Shown here: in pieces, positions 8,231 to 17,257 of the stretch
Layout: each line of letters begins with the position of its first letter
Numbering within the stretch: the stretch's first letter is position 1
Assembly: GCF_020193575.1 (NCBI RefSeq)
Contig: NZ_JADYVD010000033.1
Span: forward strand, 1-64,000
Direction of reading: 5' to 3'
Source: Ensifer sp. IC4062
GTDB taxonomy: Bacteria; Pseudomonadota; Alphaproteobacteria; Rhizobiales; Rhizobiaceae
DNA: 64,000 nt
Notes under the pieces: model-generated
Databases searched by the model: none
What the model was told of the DNA's origin: nothing
What the model saw: the letters and a program-made list of their open reading frames with translations, nothing else
Translations under genes and position numbers: made by a program

Positions 8231-8850
8231 TGCGACAGGGCTTCCAACTCGGCCGCCGGCGTGATCGGAAAAATCGCGCCGGCCGATTTGACGCAGAACA
8301 TGGCGACGCCATCGATCTCGACGGTTTCGCCCAATTCGACAATGTCGTACATGACGGGCCTCGATACGAGCGCCTCAAGCCGCCCACGCACATGAAGGTA
8401 GGGCTTAAGTTCACGATTTTCGCCGTGAACGACGAAGCGAAGGGGATGCTCCGGCCCCGCCTCCACCACGTCGCCAACATTGGTGCGAAATGTCAGGACA
8501 TTGACGCCGTCCCTGACAGTAACGCTCATTTCCACGGCGATGAACGGAGCATCAGCGATGCGGATGCCGACTTTTTCCACTGGTGTGACAAGGTAGGTCT
8601 TGCCGTCTTTGTCCTTGCGGAGCACGGTGGAAAAAAGCCGGACGAGTGGCTGGCGACCGATCGGCGTTCCCATGTAGAACCACGTTCCATCGCCGCGGAT
8701 TTCCATGTCGATGTCACCGCAAAACGGCGGATTCCAACGGTCGACCGGCGGCAATCCCCGCTCTTCGCCGCCCCTTTCCCCGGCGGCGCGGGCAATCAGC
8801 GCGGCAAGGCCGGCCGCATCGCCCGTTTGCTGAATCTTGGCTTCTGCCAT
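8227..8850 (-). CDS. DUF1285 family protein
   Basis: A 207-residue protein of the DUF1285 family: P-P-V-D-R-W-N-P-P-F-C-G-D-I-D-M, then W-F-Y-M-G-T-P-I-G-R-Q-P-L-V-R-L-F-S-T-V-L-R. It has no signal peptide and should be cytoplasmic; no function is established. The start at 8850 (MAEAKIQQ) follows GGGACGGAACG and fits the family; the frame is open 49 codons higher without conserved content. It heads the DUF1285-NUDIX-cca unit and is divergent from the moxR cluster, an arrangement I believe is conserved in rhizobia. Confidence 0.88.
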   Translation of the reverse strand: MAEAKIQQTGDAAGLAALIARAAGERGGEERGLPPVDRWNPPFCGDIDMEIRGDGTWFYMGTPIGRQPLVRLFSTVLRKDKDGKTYLVTPVEKVGIRIADAPFIAVEMSVTVRDGVNVLTFRTNVGDVVEAGPEHPLRFVVHGENRELKPYLHVRGRLEALVSRPVMYDIVELGETVEIDGVAMFCVKSAGAIFPITPAAELEALSQ

Positions 8851-9114
8851 CGTTCCGTCCCGTTTGGTCCCGATCTTGCTTTTGAAGCATAACGCGTTCA
8901 GACGAAGGTGCGGGGGATGCTCCGGCCTCCGGGTTTTGGGCATTGCGACCGCATCGACGAGCATGCGGGATGCACGGCGAGCGTCCTGCAAGCTCACGAC
9001 ATAGTGCGTTGGCGGCGGCTTGTCAGCCGTCTGCCAGGGTCTAAATTGAAAAATAGGGACTGAATATTAGGCAATGGCGATTCGGTTCAGCAGCGACGAT
9101 CTGGGAGAATTGCG

Positions 9115-10128
9115 ATGAGTGTTATGAAAAGCGCGACCGATGCGGCCGACGAAAAGGCAATCGTCGCGGCCGCGGAAGCCGCACTGGGTGAGATCGCGCT
9201 TATACGGGCCGAGGTCGGCAAGGTGATCTTCGGCCAGGAAAGCGTGGTCGAGCAGACGCTGCTCGCCGTGCTGTCCGGCGGCCATGCGCTGCTCGTCGGC
9301 GTACCGGGCCTTGCCAAGACCAAGCTCGTCGCCACGCTCGGCACCGTTCTCGGGCTCGACAACAGCCGTATCCAGTTCACGCCCGACTTGATGCCTTCCG
9401 ACATTCTGGGCTCGGAAGTGATGGACCAGGATGCCGGGGGCTATCGGTCGTTCCGTTTCGTCCCTGGCCCGATCTTCACGCAACTGCTCATGGCGGACGA
9501 GATCAACCGTGCCTCGCCGCGCACGCAGTCGGCTCTGTTGCAGGCCATGCAAGAGTATCACATCACCGTTGCCGGCGTCCGCAAGGACCTGCCTCAGCCG
9601 TTCCATGTGCTCGCGACCCAGAACCCGCTCGAGCAGGAGGGAACCTATCCCTTGCCGGAAGCACAGCTCGACCGTTTCCTGATGCAGGTCGATGTCGGCT
9701 ACCCTGAGCTTGCCGCCGAACGGCAAATCCTGCTGGAGACGACCGGCGTCGCTGAAGCCGAAGCGCGTCCGGTGATCGACGCCCAGCGCCTCCTGCAGAT
9801 CCAGGGTCTGATCCGCCAGATGCCGGTCGGCGAGAAGGTCGTCGATGCTATCCTGTCGCTCGTGCGCTCTGCCCGCCCGGGAAACGGCAACTCGAGCACC
9901 GATAAGAATGTCGCCTGGGGCCCGGGTCCGCGCGCGGGCCAGGCCCTGATGCTGTGCGCCCGTGCCCGCGCCCTCTATGACGGCCGCCTGGCGCCTTCTG
10001 CCGACGATATCCTGGCCCTTGCCGAACCCGTGCTGCAACACCGTATGGCGCTCACCTTCGCCGCCCGTGCGGAAGGCATGACCGTGCGCGACGTTATTGC
10101 CGGCCTGGTGAAACGAGCCAAGGGTTAG
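9115..10128 (+). CDS. MoxR-family AAA+ ATPase
   Basis: A 337-residue MoxR chaperone-like ATPase. Walker A is the MoxR variant G-V-P-G-L-A-K-T (about residues 61-68), Walker B is L-L-M-A-D-E-I-N-R (about 122-130), and A-T-Q-N-P-L-E-Q-E-G-T-Y-P-L-P-E-A-Q-L-D-R-F holds the sensor-1 Asn and the arginine finger. The C-terminal lid is present. It starts a run with DUF58 (3 bp gap) and two large membrane proteins; MoxR proteins usually help activate or assemble VWA proteins encoded beside them. GGGAGAATTGCG before the ATG is a good ribosome site. Confidence 0.95.
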   Translation: MSVMKSATDAADEKAIVAAAEAALGEIALIRAEVGKVIFGQESVVEQTLLAVLSGGHALLVGVPGLAKTKLVATLGTVLGLDNSRIQFTPDLMPSDILGSEVMDQDAGGYRSFRFVPGPIFTQLLMADEINRASPRTQSALLQAMQEYHITVAGVRKDLPQPFHVLATQNPLEQEGTYPLPEAQLDRFLMQVDVGYPELAAERQILLETTGVAEAEARPVIDAQRLLQIQGLIRQMPVGEKVVDAILSLVRSARPGNGNSSTDKNVAWGPGPRAGQALMLCARARALYDGRLAPSADDILALAEPVLQHRMALTFAARAEGMTVRDVIAGLVKRAKG

Positions 10129-10131
10129 TGT

Positions 10132-11052
10132 ATGGCCTCCATCGGGCACATAGTCGAGCGTACCCCTTCCGGCGAAGTCCTGTCGCGCGCCCAACAGCGC
10201 GCAATGCTCGTTCCGGACTGCCTTGTCGAAGCGCGCAGGATTGCCAATACGGTGATTTCCGGCTGGCATGGACGGCGCAAGCGGGGTATCGGCGAAAATT
10301 TCTGGCAGTTCCGCCCCTATAGCGAGGGCGAAAGCCTGTCGCGCATCGACTGGCGCCGCTCCGCCCGCGACGACCACACCTATGTTCGAGATCGCGAATG
10401 GGAGGCAGCCCATACGATTTGGCTTTGGGCAGACCTATCGCCCTCGATGATGTACAAGTCGACGCTCGGCGCCGTCTCCAAGGAAAGCCGTGCACTCGTG
10501 CTGATGCTGGCGCTTGCCGAAATTCTCGCCCGCTCCGGCGAACGGATCGGCTGCCCCGGCGTTATGGAACCGGTCTCGGCGCGCAACGCCGCCGAACGAT
10601 TGGCAACCGCCATCATGCTGAGCCCGCTTTCGGAGGGTCTGCCCGAGACCAGCATGATCCGCAATGCCAGCGATCTGGTGCTGATCGGCGATTTTCTCGA
10701 CCCTGCAGACAAGGTGATGGATCGTCTTGCCCCGCTCGCACGCCGCGGCTTCCGCGGACACATGGTCGAGATCGCCGACCCGGCGGAGGAGGTCTTCCCC
10801 TATGCCGGGCGAACCGAATTCACCGATCCGGAGACCGGCGAAAAGCTCACCGCCGGACGCGCCGAGATCCTGCAGGAGGATTATCAACGCGCGTATCTCG
10901 CCCGCCGCGACAGCCTGGGGTCGAGCCTCAGGCACCTCGGCTGGACCTTCATCCCGCATAGGACCGATCGTCCCGCCTCCGAGGCGCTGGTTGCCGTGCA
11001 CATGTATCTTTCCGGAATGCCTGGACGGGCGACGCATGGAGGTCTGCTATGA
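10132..11052 (+). CDS. DUF58 domain protein
   Basis: A 306-residue DUF58 protein. The hallmark R-P-Y-S-E-G-E-S-L-S-R-I-D-W-R-R-S-A-R lies at about residues 62-80, followed by the VWA-like W-A-D-L-S-P-S-M (a D-x-S-x-S variant). DUF58 proteins are regular partners of MoxR ATPases. It overlaps the next gene by ATGA (11049-11052). No transmembrane segment is obvious, so it probably sits at the inner face of the membrane with its neighbours. Confidence 0.92.
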   Translation: MASIGHIVERTPSGEVLSRAQQRAMLVPDCLVEARRIANTVISGWHGRRKRGIGENFWQFRPYSEGESLSRIDWRRSARDDHTYVRDREWEAAHTIWLWADLSPSMMYKSTLGAVSKESRALVLMLALAEILARSGERIGCPGVMEPVSARNAAERLATAIMLSPLSEGLPETSMIRNASDLVLIGDFLDPADKVMDRLAPLARRGFRGHMVEIADPAEEVFPYAGRTEFTDPETGEKLTAGRAEILQEDYQRAYLARRDSLGSSLRHLGWTFIPHRTDRPASEALVAVHMYLSGMPGRATHGGLL

Positions 11053-13859
11053 TCGGCGGCCTTTCCTTCGTCTTCGCCAATCCCGCCATGCTGGCCGCGC
11101 TTGTGGCGCTGCCGGTTATCTGGTGGCTTTTGCGGATGACGCCGCCGCGACCGGCAGCCGAGGTCTTTCCGCCGCTGCGCATTCTCGCCTCGGTTCTGAA
11201 GCGTGAAGAGACCCCGTCGAAGAGTCCCTGGTGGCTGACGCTTCTGAGGATGCTGATGGCGGCCGCCGTCATTTTCGCGATCGCCGATCCGGTCTTCAAT
11301 CCGCGCAGCAACACGCTCGCGTCCTCCGGCCCGCTTGCGCTTTTGATCGATAACAGTTGGGCGACCGCGCCCGATTGGGAGCGGCGGATCGAGGCTGCCG
11401 CGGCGCTGATCGACGACGCGGAGTCGAGAGATCTTGCCGTCTCGATCGTCTTCACCGGCGATCGGCAGCATGATGCGACGCCGGGATCGGCCGGGGCTGC
11501 GCGCAACCGCCTGGCTGCCGCATCGCCCGAACCGCTTCCAGCTGATCGCCGGTCCGCGATCGCGGCCATGCGGACGGCTTTCCAAGACGCCGCACCCGGC
11601 ACGCTCGCCTTCGTCACGGACGGCATCGAAGCGGATGATGGCAAGACGATGGAGACGCTCGCCGGCATTGGCGCCGCCAACCTCCGGGTGATCGAGGCCG
11701 ACGGCAGTCAAGCGATAGCGCTCACCAACAGCAGCAACGAAAACGCGGGCATGTCGGTGACGGCGAGCCGTTTGAAAACCGACGATCGCCGTTCCGTGTC
11801 GATTGTCGCTTACGATGCGCGTGGCCGTGCCATCGCCGATGGCGAGATCGACTTCGCACCGGGCGAAGCGGTCGCGAAGGGCACAATCACCGCGCCCTTC
11901 GAGCTGCGCAACGATTTCGCCCGCATCGGCATCGAAGGCGCCGCGACTGCAGGCAGCGTCCACCTGCTCGACGATGGTTTCCGCCGCCGTCGCGTCGCTC
12001 TCTTGAGCGGCGAGGCTCGCGATCTTTCGCAGCCGCTGTTATCGCCGCTCTACTACATCAACCGGGCGCTGGCCCCCTATGCCGATCTCGTCGAACCGCG
12101 CGAGACCGATCTTGCCGTTGCCATTCCGGAACTTCTGGAACAACGGCCTTCGGTCCTGATCATGGCCGATATCGGCCGCCTGCCGGAAGAGATGTACCCA
12201 TTGATGAAAAAGTGGATCGACAACGGCGGCACGCTGATCCGCTTTGCCGGGCCGCGGCTTGCGGCGGCACCGGCAGACGATCCGCTCGTCCCCGTGACCC
12301 TGAGGCAGGGCGAGCGGGCGCTTGGCGGGGCGCTGACCTGGTCGGAGCCGCAGCCGCTCGCCGACTATCCCACCAACGGCCCCTTTGCCGGCATGCCACG
12401 TCCTGCCGACATTCTCGTCAAGCGGCAAGTCCTCGCCGAACCTACGGCTGACCTGGCCGAGCGGACCTGGGCAAATCTTGCGGACGGAACACCCCTGGTG
12501 ACGACGGCTGCCGAAGGGTCGGGACGCATCATCCTCTTCCATGTCAGCGCCGAGGCAACCTGGTCGAATCTGCCGATTTCCGGGCATTTCGTCGAAATGC
12601 TCCGCCGTAGCGTGCAGCTCGCGCGTAGTGGCGGAGTCGCGAGCGAAGGCAAGACGCAGGAACAGACGCTGGCGCCCTATCGGCTGCTGAACGCCGACGG
12701 TGTCCTTGTCGCCGAAACCGGTAACGCGCGGCCGCTCCACGTCGTTCCCGGCAAGGCGCCGCTTGCGTCTCCGGAAAACCCGCCGGGGCTCTACGGTTCC
12801 GAAGACGGTTTCACGGCGTTGAACCTGCTTCCGCGCGACGCGGAACTCAAGCGGATCGACATGGCGGCAGCAGGCCCGCACAGCTCAGAACGGCTGACCG
12901 GCGAGGAAAGCTGGTCGCTGAAGCCTGCTCTCTTGACGCTGGCACTGCTCCTGCTCCTTGCCGACGCCGTCGTCGTTCTCTTCATGGGCGGAGCCTTTTC
13001 AAGGGTGCGGATGGCAAGGAGCGCCACCGCGGTTCTCTTCATTCTGTGCGGCACTCTTGTCCTCCTGCCGCTGCAGGCGCTTGCGGATGACGCGCGTGCG
13101 GATGACCAACGCATCCTCGAACGCCTCGATACGACCCATCTCGCCTATGTCGTCACCGGGGAAGACGACGTCGATCGTCTCTCCGAACGCGGTCTCACGG
13201 GCCTCACCGATTTCCTGACCTATCGCACGACGCTGGAGCCAGGTGCGCCTGTCGGGCTCGACATTTCCAAGGACGAACTCAGTCTCTACCCGATCATCTA
13301 CTGGCCGATTTCCGCCAATGCGCCGATGCCTAGCCCGCAGGCTGTAAGCCGCATCGACGCCTACATGCGCGCAGGCGGCACGGTGCTCTTCGACACCCGC
13401 GACCAGTTCTCCTCGCTCGGGGCCTCGTCGAACGGAACGAGCCCGAACACGGAACGGCTGCAGGCGATTCTGGCCAATCTCGACATTCCGCCGCTGGAGC
13501 CCGTTCCGACCGATCATGTGCTGACCAAGGCATTCTATCTGCTCACGAATTTTCCGGGGCGCTACACCGGCAGCCCTCTCTGGATCGAAGCGCAACTCGA
13601 CACCCGCGAAGAGGCAAGCGACCGCCCGGCCCGGTCCGGAGACGGGGTCACGCCGATCATGATCACCGGCAACGACCTTGCCGGTGCCTGGGCCGTGGAT
13701 ACGAATGGCGTCGCGCTCCTACCGACGGTTCCGCCGGATGAGATGCAGCGCGAATATGCTTTCCGTTCCGGCGTCAATATCATGATGTATATGCTGACCG
13801 GCAACTACAAGGCCGACCAGGTGCACGTGCCCGCCCTGCTCGAGCGGCTCGGTCAGTGA
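11049..13859 (+). CDS. Large BatA-like / DUF4159 membrane protein
   Basis: A 936-residue inner-membrane protein. The N-terminal 80 residues are the BatA double-TM hairpin (F-A-N-P-A-M-L-A-A-L-V-A-L-P-V-I-W-W-L-L and a second segment near residue 65). A VWA-like region follows with D-N-S-W in the DxSxS position, so the metal site looks degenerate. A TM pair lies near residues 630-690, and the C-terminal 220 residues form DUF4159 (Y-P-I-I-Y-W-P-I-S; A-Y-M-R-A-G-G-T-V-L-F-D-T-R). It is the third gene of the MoxR run, and its stop is 10 bp before the next start. Confidence 0.9.
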   Translation: MIGGLSFVFANPAMLAALVALPVIWWLLRMTPPRPAAEVFPPLRILASVLKREETPSKSPWWLTLLRMLMAAAVIFAIADPVFNPRSNTLASSGPLALLIDNSWATAPDWERRIEAAAALIDDAESRDLAVSIVFTGDRQHDATPGSAGAARNRLAAASPEPLPADRRSAIAAMRTAFQDAAPGTLAFVTDGIEADDGKTMETLAGIGAANLRVIEADGSQAIALTNSSNENAGMSVTASRLKTDDRRSVSIVAYDARGRAIADGEIDFAPGEAVAKGTITAPFELRNDFARIGIEGAATAGSVHLLDDGFRRRRVALLSGEARDLSQPLLSPLYYINRALAPYADLVEPRETDLAVAIPELLEQRPSVLIMADIGRLPEEMYPLMKKWIDNGGTLIRFAGPRLAAAPADDPLVPVTLRQGERALGGALTWSEPQPLADYPTNGPFAGMPRPADILVKRQVLAEPTADLAERTWANLADGTPLVTTAAEGSGRIILFHVSAEATWSNLPISGHFVEMLRRSVQLARSGGVASEGKTQEQTLAPYRLLNADGVLVAETGNARPLHVVPGKAPLASPENPPGLYGSEDGFTALNLLPRDAELKRIDMAAAGPHSSERLTGEESWSLKPALLTLALLLLLADAVVVLFMGGAFSRVRMARSATAVLFILCGTLVLLPLQALADDARADDQRILERLDTTHLAYVVTGEDDVDRLSERGLTGLTDFLTYRTTLEPGAPVGLDISKDELSLYPIIYWPISANAPMPSPQAVSRIDAYMRAGGTVLFDTRDQFSSLGASSNGTSPNTERLQAILANLDIPPLEPVPTDHVLTKAFYLLTNFPGRYTGSPLWIEAQLDTREEASDRPARSGDGVTPIMITGNDLAGAWAVDTNGVALLPTVPPDEMQREYAFRSGVNIMMYMLTGNYKADQVHVPALLERLGQ

Positions 13860-13869
13860 GGACTGTTCG

Positions 13870-15939
13870 ATGACCGTCGATTTTGCACCATTTCTCCCCT
13901 GGCCCTATCTCGCGGCGTTGATCCTTGCGGCGGTCGCGCTCGCGGCGCTCGGCCTGTGGCGTCGCGTTCGTGGTGCCTGGTTGAGAACGGCGGCGCTGGC
14001 GGCGTTCTGCCTGGCGATCGCCAATCCATCGGTTTTCCAGGAGGAGCGCGAGCCGCTATCGACCATCGTTGCCGTTGTCGTCGACCGCAGTCAAAGTCAG
14101 GAGAACGCTGGTCGCCGCGAACAGACCGACAGGGCACTTGCCGATCTCAAGGATCGCCTCTCCCGCTTTCCGCAGATTGAGACCCGCATCGTCGAGGCCG
14201 CCGATAGCGCCGAAACCGAGGCACCTTCGACGAAACTGTTTGGCGCGTTGGCGACGGCGCTTGCCGACGTGCCGCCGGCGCGTGTCGGCGGCGCCGTCTT
14301 CATCACCGACGGACAAATCCACGACGTTCCCGACGTCAATCAGAAGCTGGGCTTCGATGCGCCCATCCACGGCCTGATCACCGGCAAGCCGAATGAATTC
14401 GATCGGCGTATCGAAATCGTCAGCGCACCGCGCTTCGGCATCGTCGGCGAACAGCAGAAGATGACCTTCCGCGTCGTCGATGACGGCGCCGCCCCCGGCG
14501 GTGGCGCCGAAGTGACGATCCGCCTCAATGGCAACGAGATCGCGACCGAGCATGCCGAGCCGGGCACAGACGTGCCCTTCAGCTTCACCGTGCCGCGCGG
14601 CGGCAACAACATCCTCGAATTCGCGGTGAACCCGCTCGCCGGCGAAGTGACGGAGGTCAACAACCGTGCCGTCCACGTGCTCGACGGCATTCGCGAGAAC
14701 CTGCGCGTGCTCCTCGTTTCCGGTGAGCCGCATGCGGGCGAGCGCGCCTGGCGTAATCTGCTGAAGTCCGACGCGGCGGTCGATCTCGTGCATTTCACCA
14801 TTCTGCGTCCCCCGGAAAAGCAAGATGGCACCCCGATCAACGAGCTTTCGCTGATCGCATTTCCGACGCGCGAGCTCTTCGTCGACAAGATCAGCGAGTT
14901 CGATCTGATCATCTTCGACCGCTATCAGCATCGCGGCGTGCTGCCGATCCTCTACTACGACAACATCGCGCAATATGTGCAGAATGGCGGCGCCTTGTTG
15001 ATCGCCGCCGGCCCGGAACATGCCGGCGACGACTCGATTGCCGCCACGCCGCTTTCAGCAGTGCTGCCCGCGACCCCCACCGGCGTCATGAATGAAAAGG
15101 CTTACTTCCCCCGCCTCTCGGAGGAGGGAAAAAAGCATCCCGTCACGCGCGGTCTCGAAGGCGCGTCGAGCGAGCCGCCGGGCTGGGGCCGGTGGTTCCG
15201 CACAGTCGACGTGGATCGCCCGCTCGGGCAGACAGTGATGGAAGCGGCCGACGGAAAGCCGTTGCTCGTCCTCAACCGCGTCGGCAAGGGGCGTGTCGCG
15301 ATGCTTTTGTCCGACCAGGGTTGGCTGTGGGCGCGCGGCTTTGAAGGCGGCGGACCGCATGTTTCGCTTTATCGGCGCACGGCCCATTGGCTGATGCAGG
15401 AACCGGCGCTCGAAGAAGAGGCGCTGACGGCGCGCGCCTCCGGCCGTACGCTGGAAATCACCCGGCAGACGATCGAAGGCGATCCCGGTCAGGCGACGCT
15501 CACCCATCCATCGGGCAAGACCGAAGAGATCACGCTGGCCGAGCGCGAACCTGGCCTCTACAAGGCCGAAGTCAAAACGACGGAGACTGGCCTCTTCGAA
15601 GTGGCCAATGACGAGCTCACGACGCTCGTCCATGTCGGCAATGTCGATGCACCGGAGTTTAAGGCGGCAATCTCCACGGAGGAAAAACTCCGTCCCTGGG
15701 CAGAAAAAACCAAGGGGCTCGTGCGGCGGCTGGCGGATGCCGACGGCCCGGTCGATCTTCCTTCGATCCTGCCGGTGCGTGGCGCAGTCCGGGTGGCCGA
15801 CGACGAGCGGCTGTCGCTGCGCATGACGGACGAGACGGTGCTGAAGGGCATCAACTCCCTGTCCCTGTTCGGCGGTCTCTTCGGGCTCGCCGCCCTGCTC
15901 TTCCTGATCTCCTCCACCTGGTATCGCGAGGGCCGGTGA
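13870..15939 (+). CDS. VWA-like / glutamine-amidotransferase-like membrane protein
   Basis: A 689-residue membrane protein with two N-terminal TM segments (P-Y-L-A-A-L-I-L-A-A-V-A-L and L-R-T-A-A-L-A-A-F-C-L-A) and a C-terminal one (S-L-F-G-G-L-F-G-L-A-A-L-L-F-L-I). A VWA-type metal site is visible as V-V-V-D-R-S-Q-S with F-I-T-D-G-Q. The middle (I-I-F-D-R-Y, G-G-A-L-L-I-A-A-G-P-E) resembles the class-I amidotransferase-like domain often annotated in these proteins, but I see no catalytic Cys-His-Glu set. It is probably periplasmic and works with the MoxR ATPase. Confidence 0.85.
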   Translation: MTVDFAPFLPWPYLAALILAAVALAALGLWRRVRGAWLRTAALAAFCLAIANPSVFQEEREPLSTIVAVVVDRSQSQENAGRREQTDRALADLKDRLSRFPQIETRIVEAADSAETEAPSTKLFGALATALADVPPARVGGAVFITDGQIHDVPDVNQKLGFDAPIHGLITGKPNEFDRRIEIVSAPRFGIVGEQQKMTFRVVDDGAAPGGGAEVTIRLNGNEIATEHAEPGTDVPFSFTVPRGGNNILEFAVNPLAGEVTEVNNRAVHVLDGIRENLRVLLVSGEPHAGERAWRNLLKSDAAVDLVHFTILRPPEKQDGTPINELSLIAFPTRELFVDKISEFDLIIFDRYQHRGVLPILYYDNIAQYVQNGGALLIAAGPEHAGDDSIAATPLSAVLPATPTGVMNEKAYFPRLSEEGKKHPVTRGLEGASSEPPGWGRWFRTVDVDRPLGQTVMEAADGKPLLVLNRVGKGRVAMLLSDQGWLWARGFEGGGPHVSLYRRTAHWLMQEPALEEEALTARASGRTLEITRQTIEGDPGQATLTHPSGKTEEITLAEREPGLYKAEVKTTETGLFEVANDELTTLVHVGNVDAPEFKAAISTEEKLRPWAEKTKGLVRRLADADGPVDLPSILPVRGAVRVADDERLSLRMTDETVLKGINSLSLFGGLFGLAALLFLISSTWYREGR

Positions 15940-16409
15940 CGGGCAGCAAGATAACGATCGCGGATCTGCGTGCCGTGCCGCACTTTTCAGCGGACGTCGC
16001 CGATCGGGTCTGGCGGGCCTGGTGGAAGCCGAAGGGAGTCCAGTTGCAGCATATTGCCGAGTTGGTCGGAGAGAGTCTCGGAGGCGGCCCGATGCCCGCC
16101 GCCTTCGTCGCTCATCGGGGTCCGACCTTCATGGGTACGGCCTCGGTCATCGCTTCCGACATGGAGGAACGGCCGCAATTCACGCCCTGGGTGGCCGCTG
16201 TTTGGGTGGACCCGCCGTTCCGGCGGCGGGGCATCGGCGGCACCATTGTCGGCCACGCCGCACGCGCCGCTTTCGCAGCAGGCTCAGACACCATCTACCT
16301 CTGCGCCGTCCCGGCAAAAAGGTCTTTCTATCAGAGGCTTGGCTGGTCGCTGCATGAACAGGATGTGGGAGACCACCGGCTCGACGTTTTCACGCTCAAG
16401 GCGATCTGA
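15936..16409 (+). CDS. GNAT N-acetyltransferase coupled to the MoxR run
   Basis: A 157-residue GNAT enzyme with the acetyl-CoA motif V-D-P-P-F-R-R-R-G-I-G-G-T-I-V at about residues 90-104 and the C-terminal F-Y-Q-R-L-G-W. The start is GTG at 15936, overlapping the previous stop (GTGA), so it is translated with the MoxR run. An out-of-frame ATG lies nearby but gives no family protein. The substrate is unknown; coupling to envelope-related genes is suggestive only. Confidence 0.82.
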   Translation: MTGSKITIADLRAVPHFSADVADRVWRAWWKPKGVQLQHIAELVGESLGGGPMPAAFVAHRGPTFMGTASVIASDMEERPQFTPWVAAVWVDPPFRRRGIGGTIVGHAARAAFAAGSDTIYLCAVPAKRSFYQRLGWSLHEQDVGDHRLDVFTLKAI

Positions 16410-16437
16410 CTGCGCGCCAATGAAGCAACGATGCCAA

Positions 16438-16998
16438 TCAGGCGGCCGCTCCCTCGGCATGCGTCTCTGCGGAGAGTTCGGTCACGGGCGCAAGGCTGTC
16501 GTCCCGCCAGCAGATCACACCGCTGAGCCGTGCGTGGACATCAGCAGCTATCGGCACGACTAGAACCCTTGCCGGATCGACAGGCCCCGGGAACTCGAGT
16601 GCACCGTAGTGCACCTTCTCGAAACCGAGCGGCTGGTAATAGGGCGGGTCACCAACGAGGATCACCGCGTCGGAACCCTTCCGCCGCGCAGCTTCGACGG
16701 CAATGCGCACGAGCTCGCGACCAATGCCCCGGTTCTTGTGCGAGGGCCGCACGGCGAGCGGGCCGAGCAGGTGCCCTCTCACCGACCCTACTATGACCGG
16801 CGTCATTCGCACGGAAGCGATCGTTTCGCCGTCGTCGGCACAGATGAAGGACAGCGAACGGTCATGTGGGCCCTGCTCGCGAATCCGGGCGGCGGCGCGC
16901 ACGAACCGGCCGGGACCAAAGGCTTCTTCGTTGATGATTTCGATGGCTGCGTCGTGTGACGCGTCTTCAGTCAGATAGACGATGTCGTGCTTTTTCAT
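16438..16998 (-). CDS. GNAT N-acetyltransferase (YhbS-like)
   Basis: A 186-residue GNAT protein with L-G-P-L-A-V-R-P-S-H-K-N-R-G-I-G-R-E-L-V (acetyl-CoA loop) and Y-Y-Q-P-L-G-F-E-K-V. The pattern is that of predicted acetyltransferases of the YhbS type. It is convergent with the previous GNAT gene, 28 bp apart. The substrate is unknown. No strong ribosome site precedes the ATG at 16998, so the start is less sure than the identity. Confidence 0.85.
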   Translation of the reverse strand: MKKHDIVYLTEDASHDAAIEIINEEAFGPGRFVRAAARIREQGPHDRSLSFICADDGETIASVRMTPVIVGSVRGHLLGPLAVRPSHKNRGIGRELVRIAVEAARRKGSDAVILVGDPPYYQPLGFEKVHYGALEFPGPVDPARVLVVPIAADVHARLSGVICWRDDSLAPVTELSAETHAEGAAA

Positions 16999-17257
16999 GG
17001 ATATCGAGAACCAAGCATGCGGACGGACAATAGAGATGGCGCGCCCAAAAAGGGCATTGGCAGCATCAGCGTCGTCGCAGGCTTCCCGACAGGATCATGG
17101 TTACGATCGTTCCGAACACGAAAAATTGCCTGATCGCGATAGCAGAAAATTGCCGCCTGTCAAAGCCCAAAACGCAGTGTTCAGAATTTGACACCTATCA
17201 CCGCTTCGCTGCTGCGTTATCTATCGATGGTAAGAGAAAACCTGAAGGAGCTCAGGC

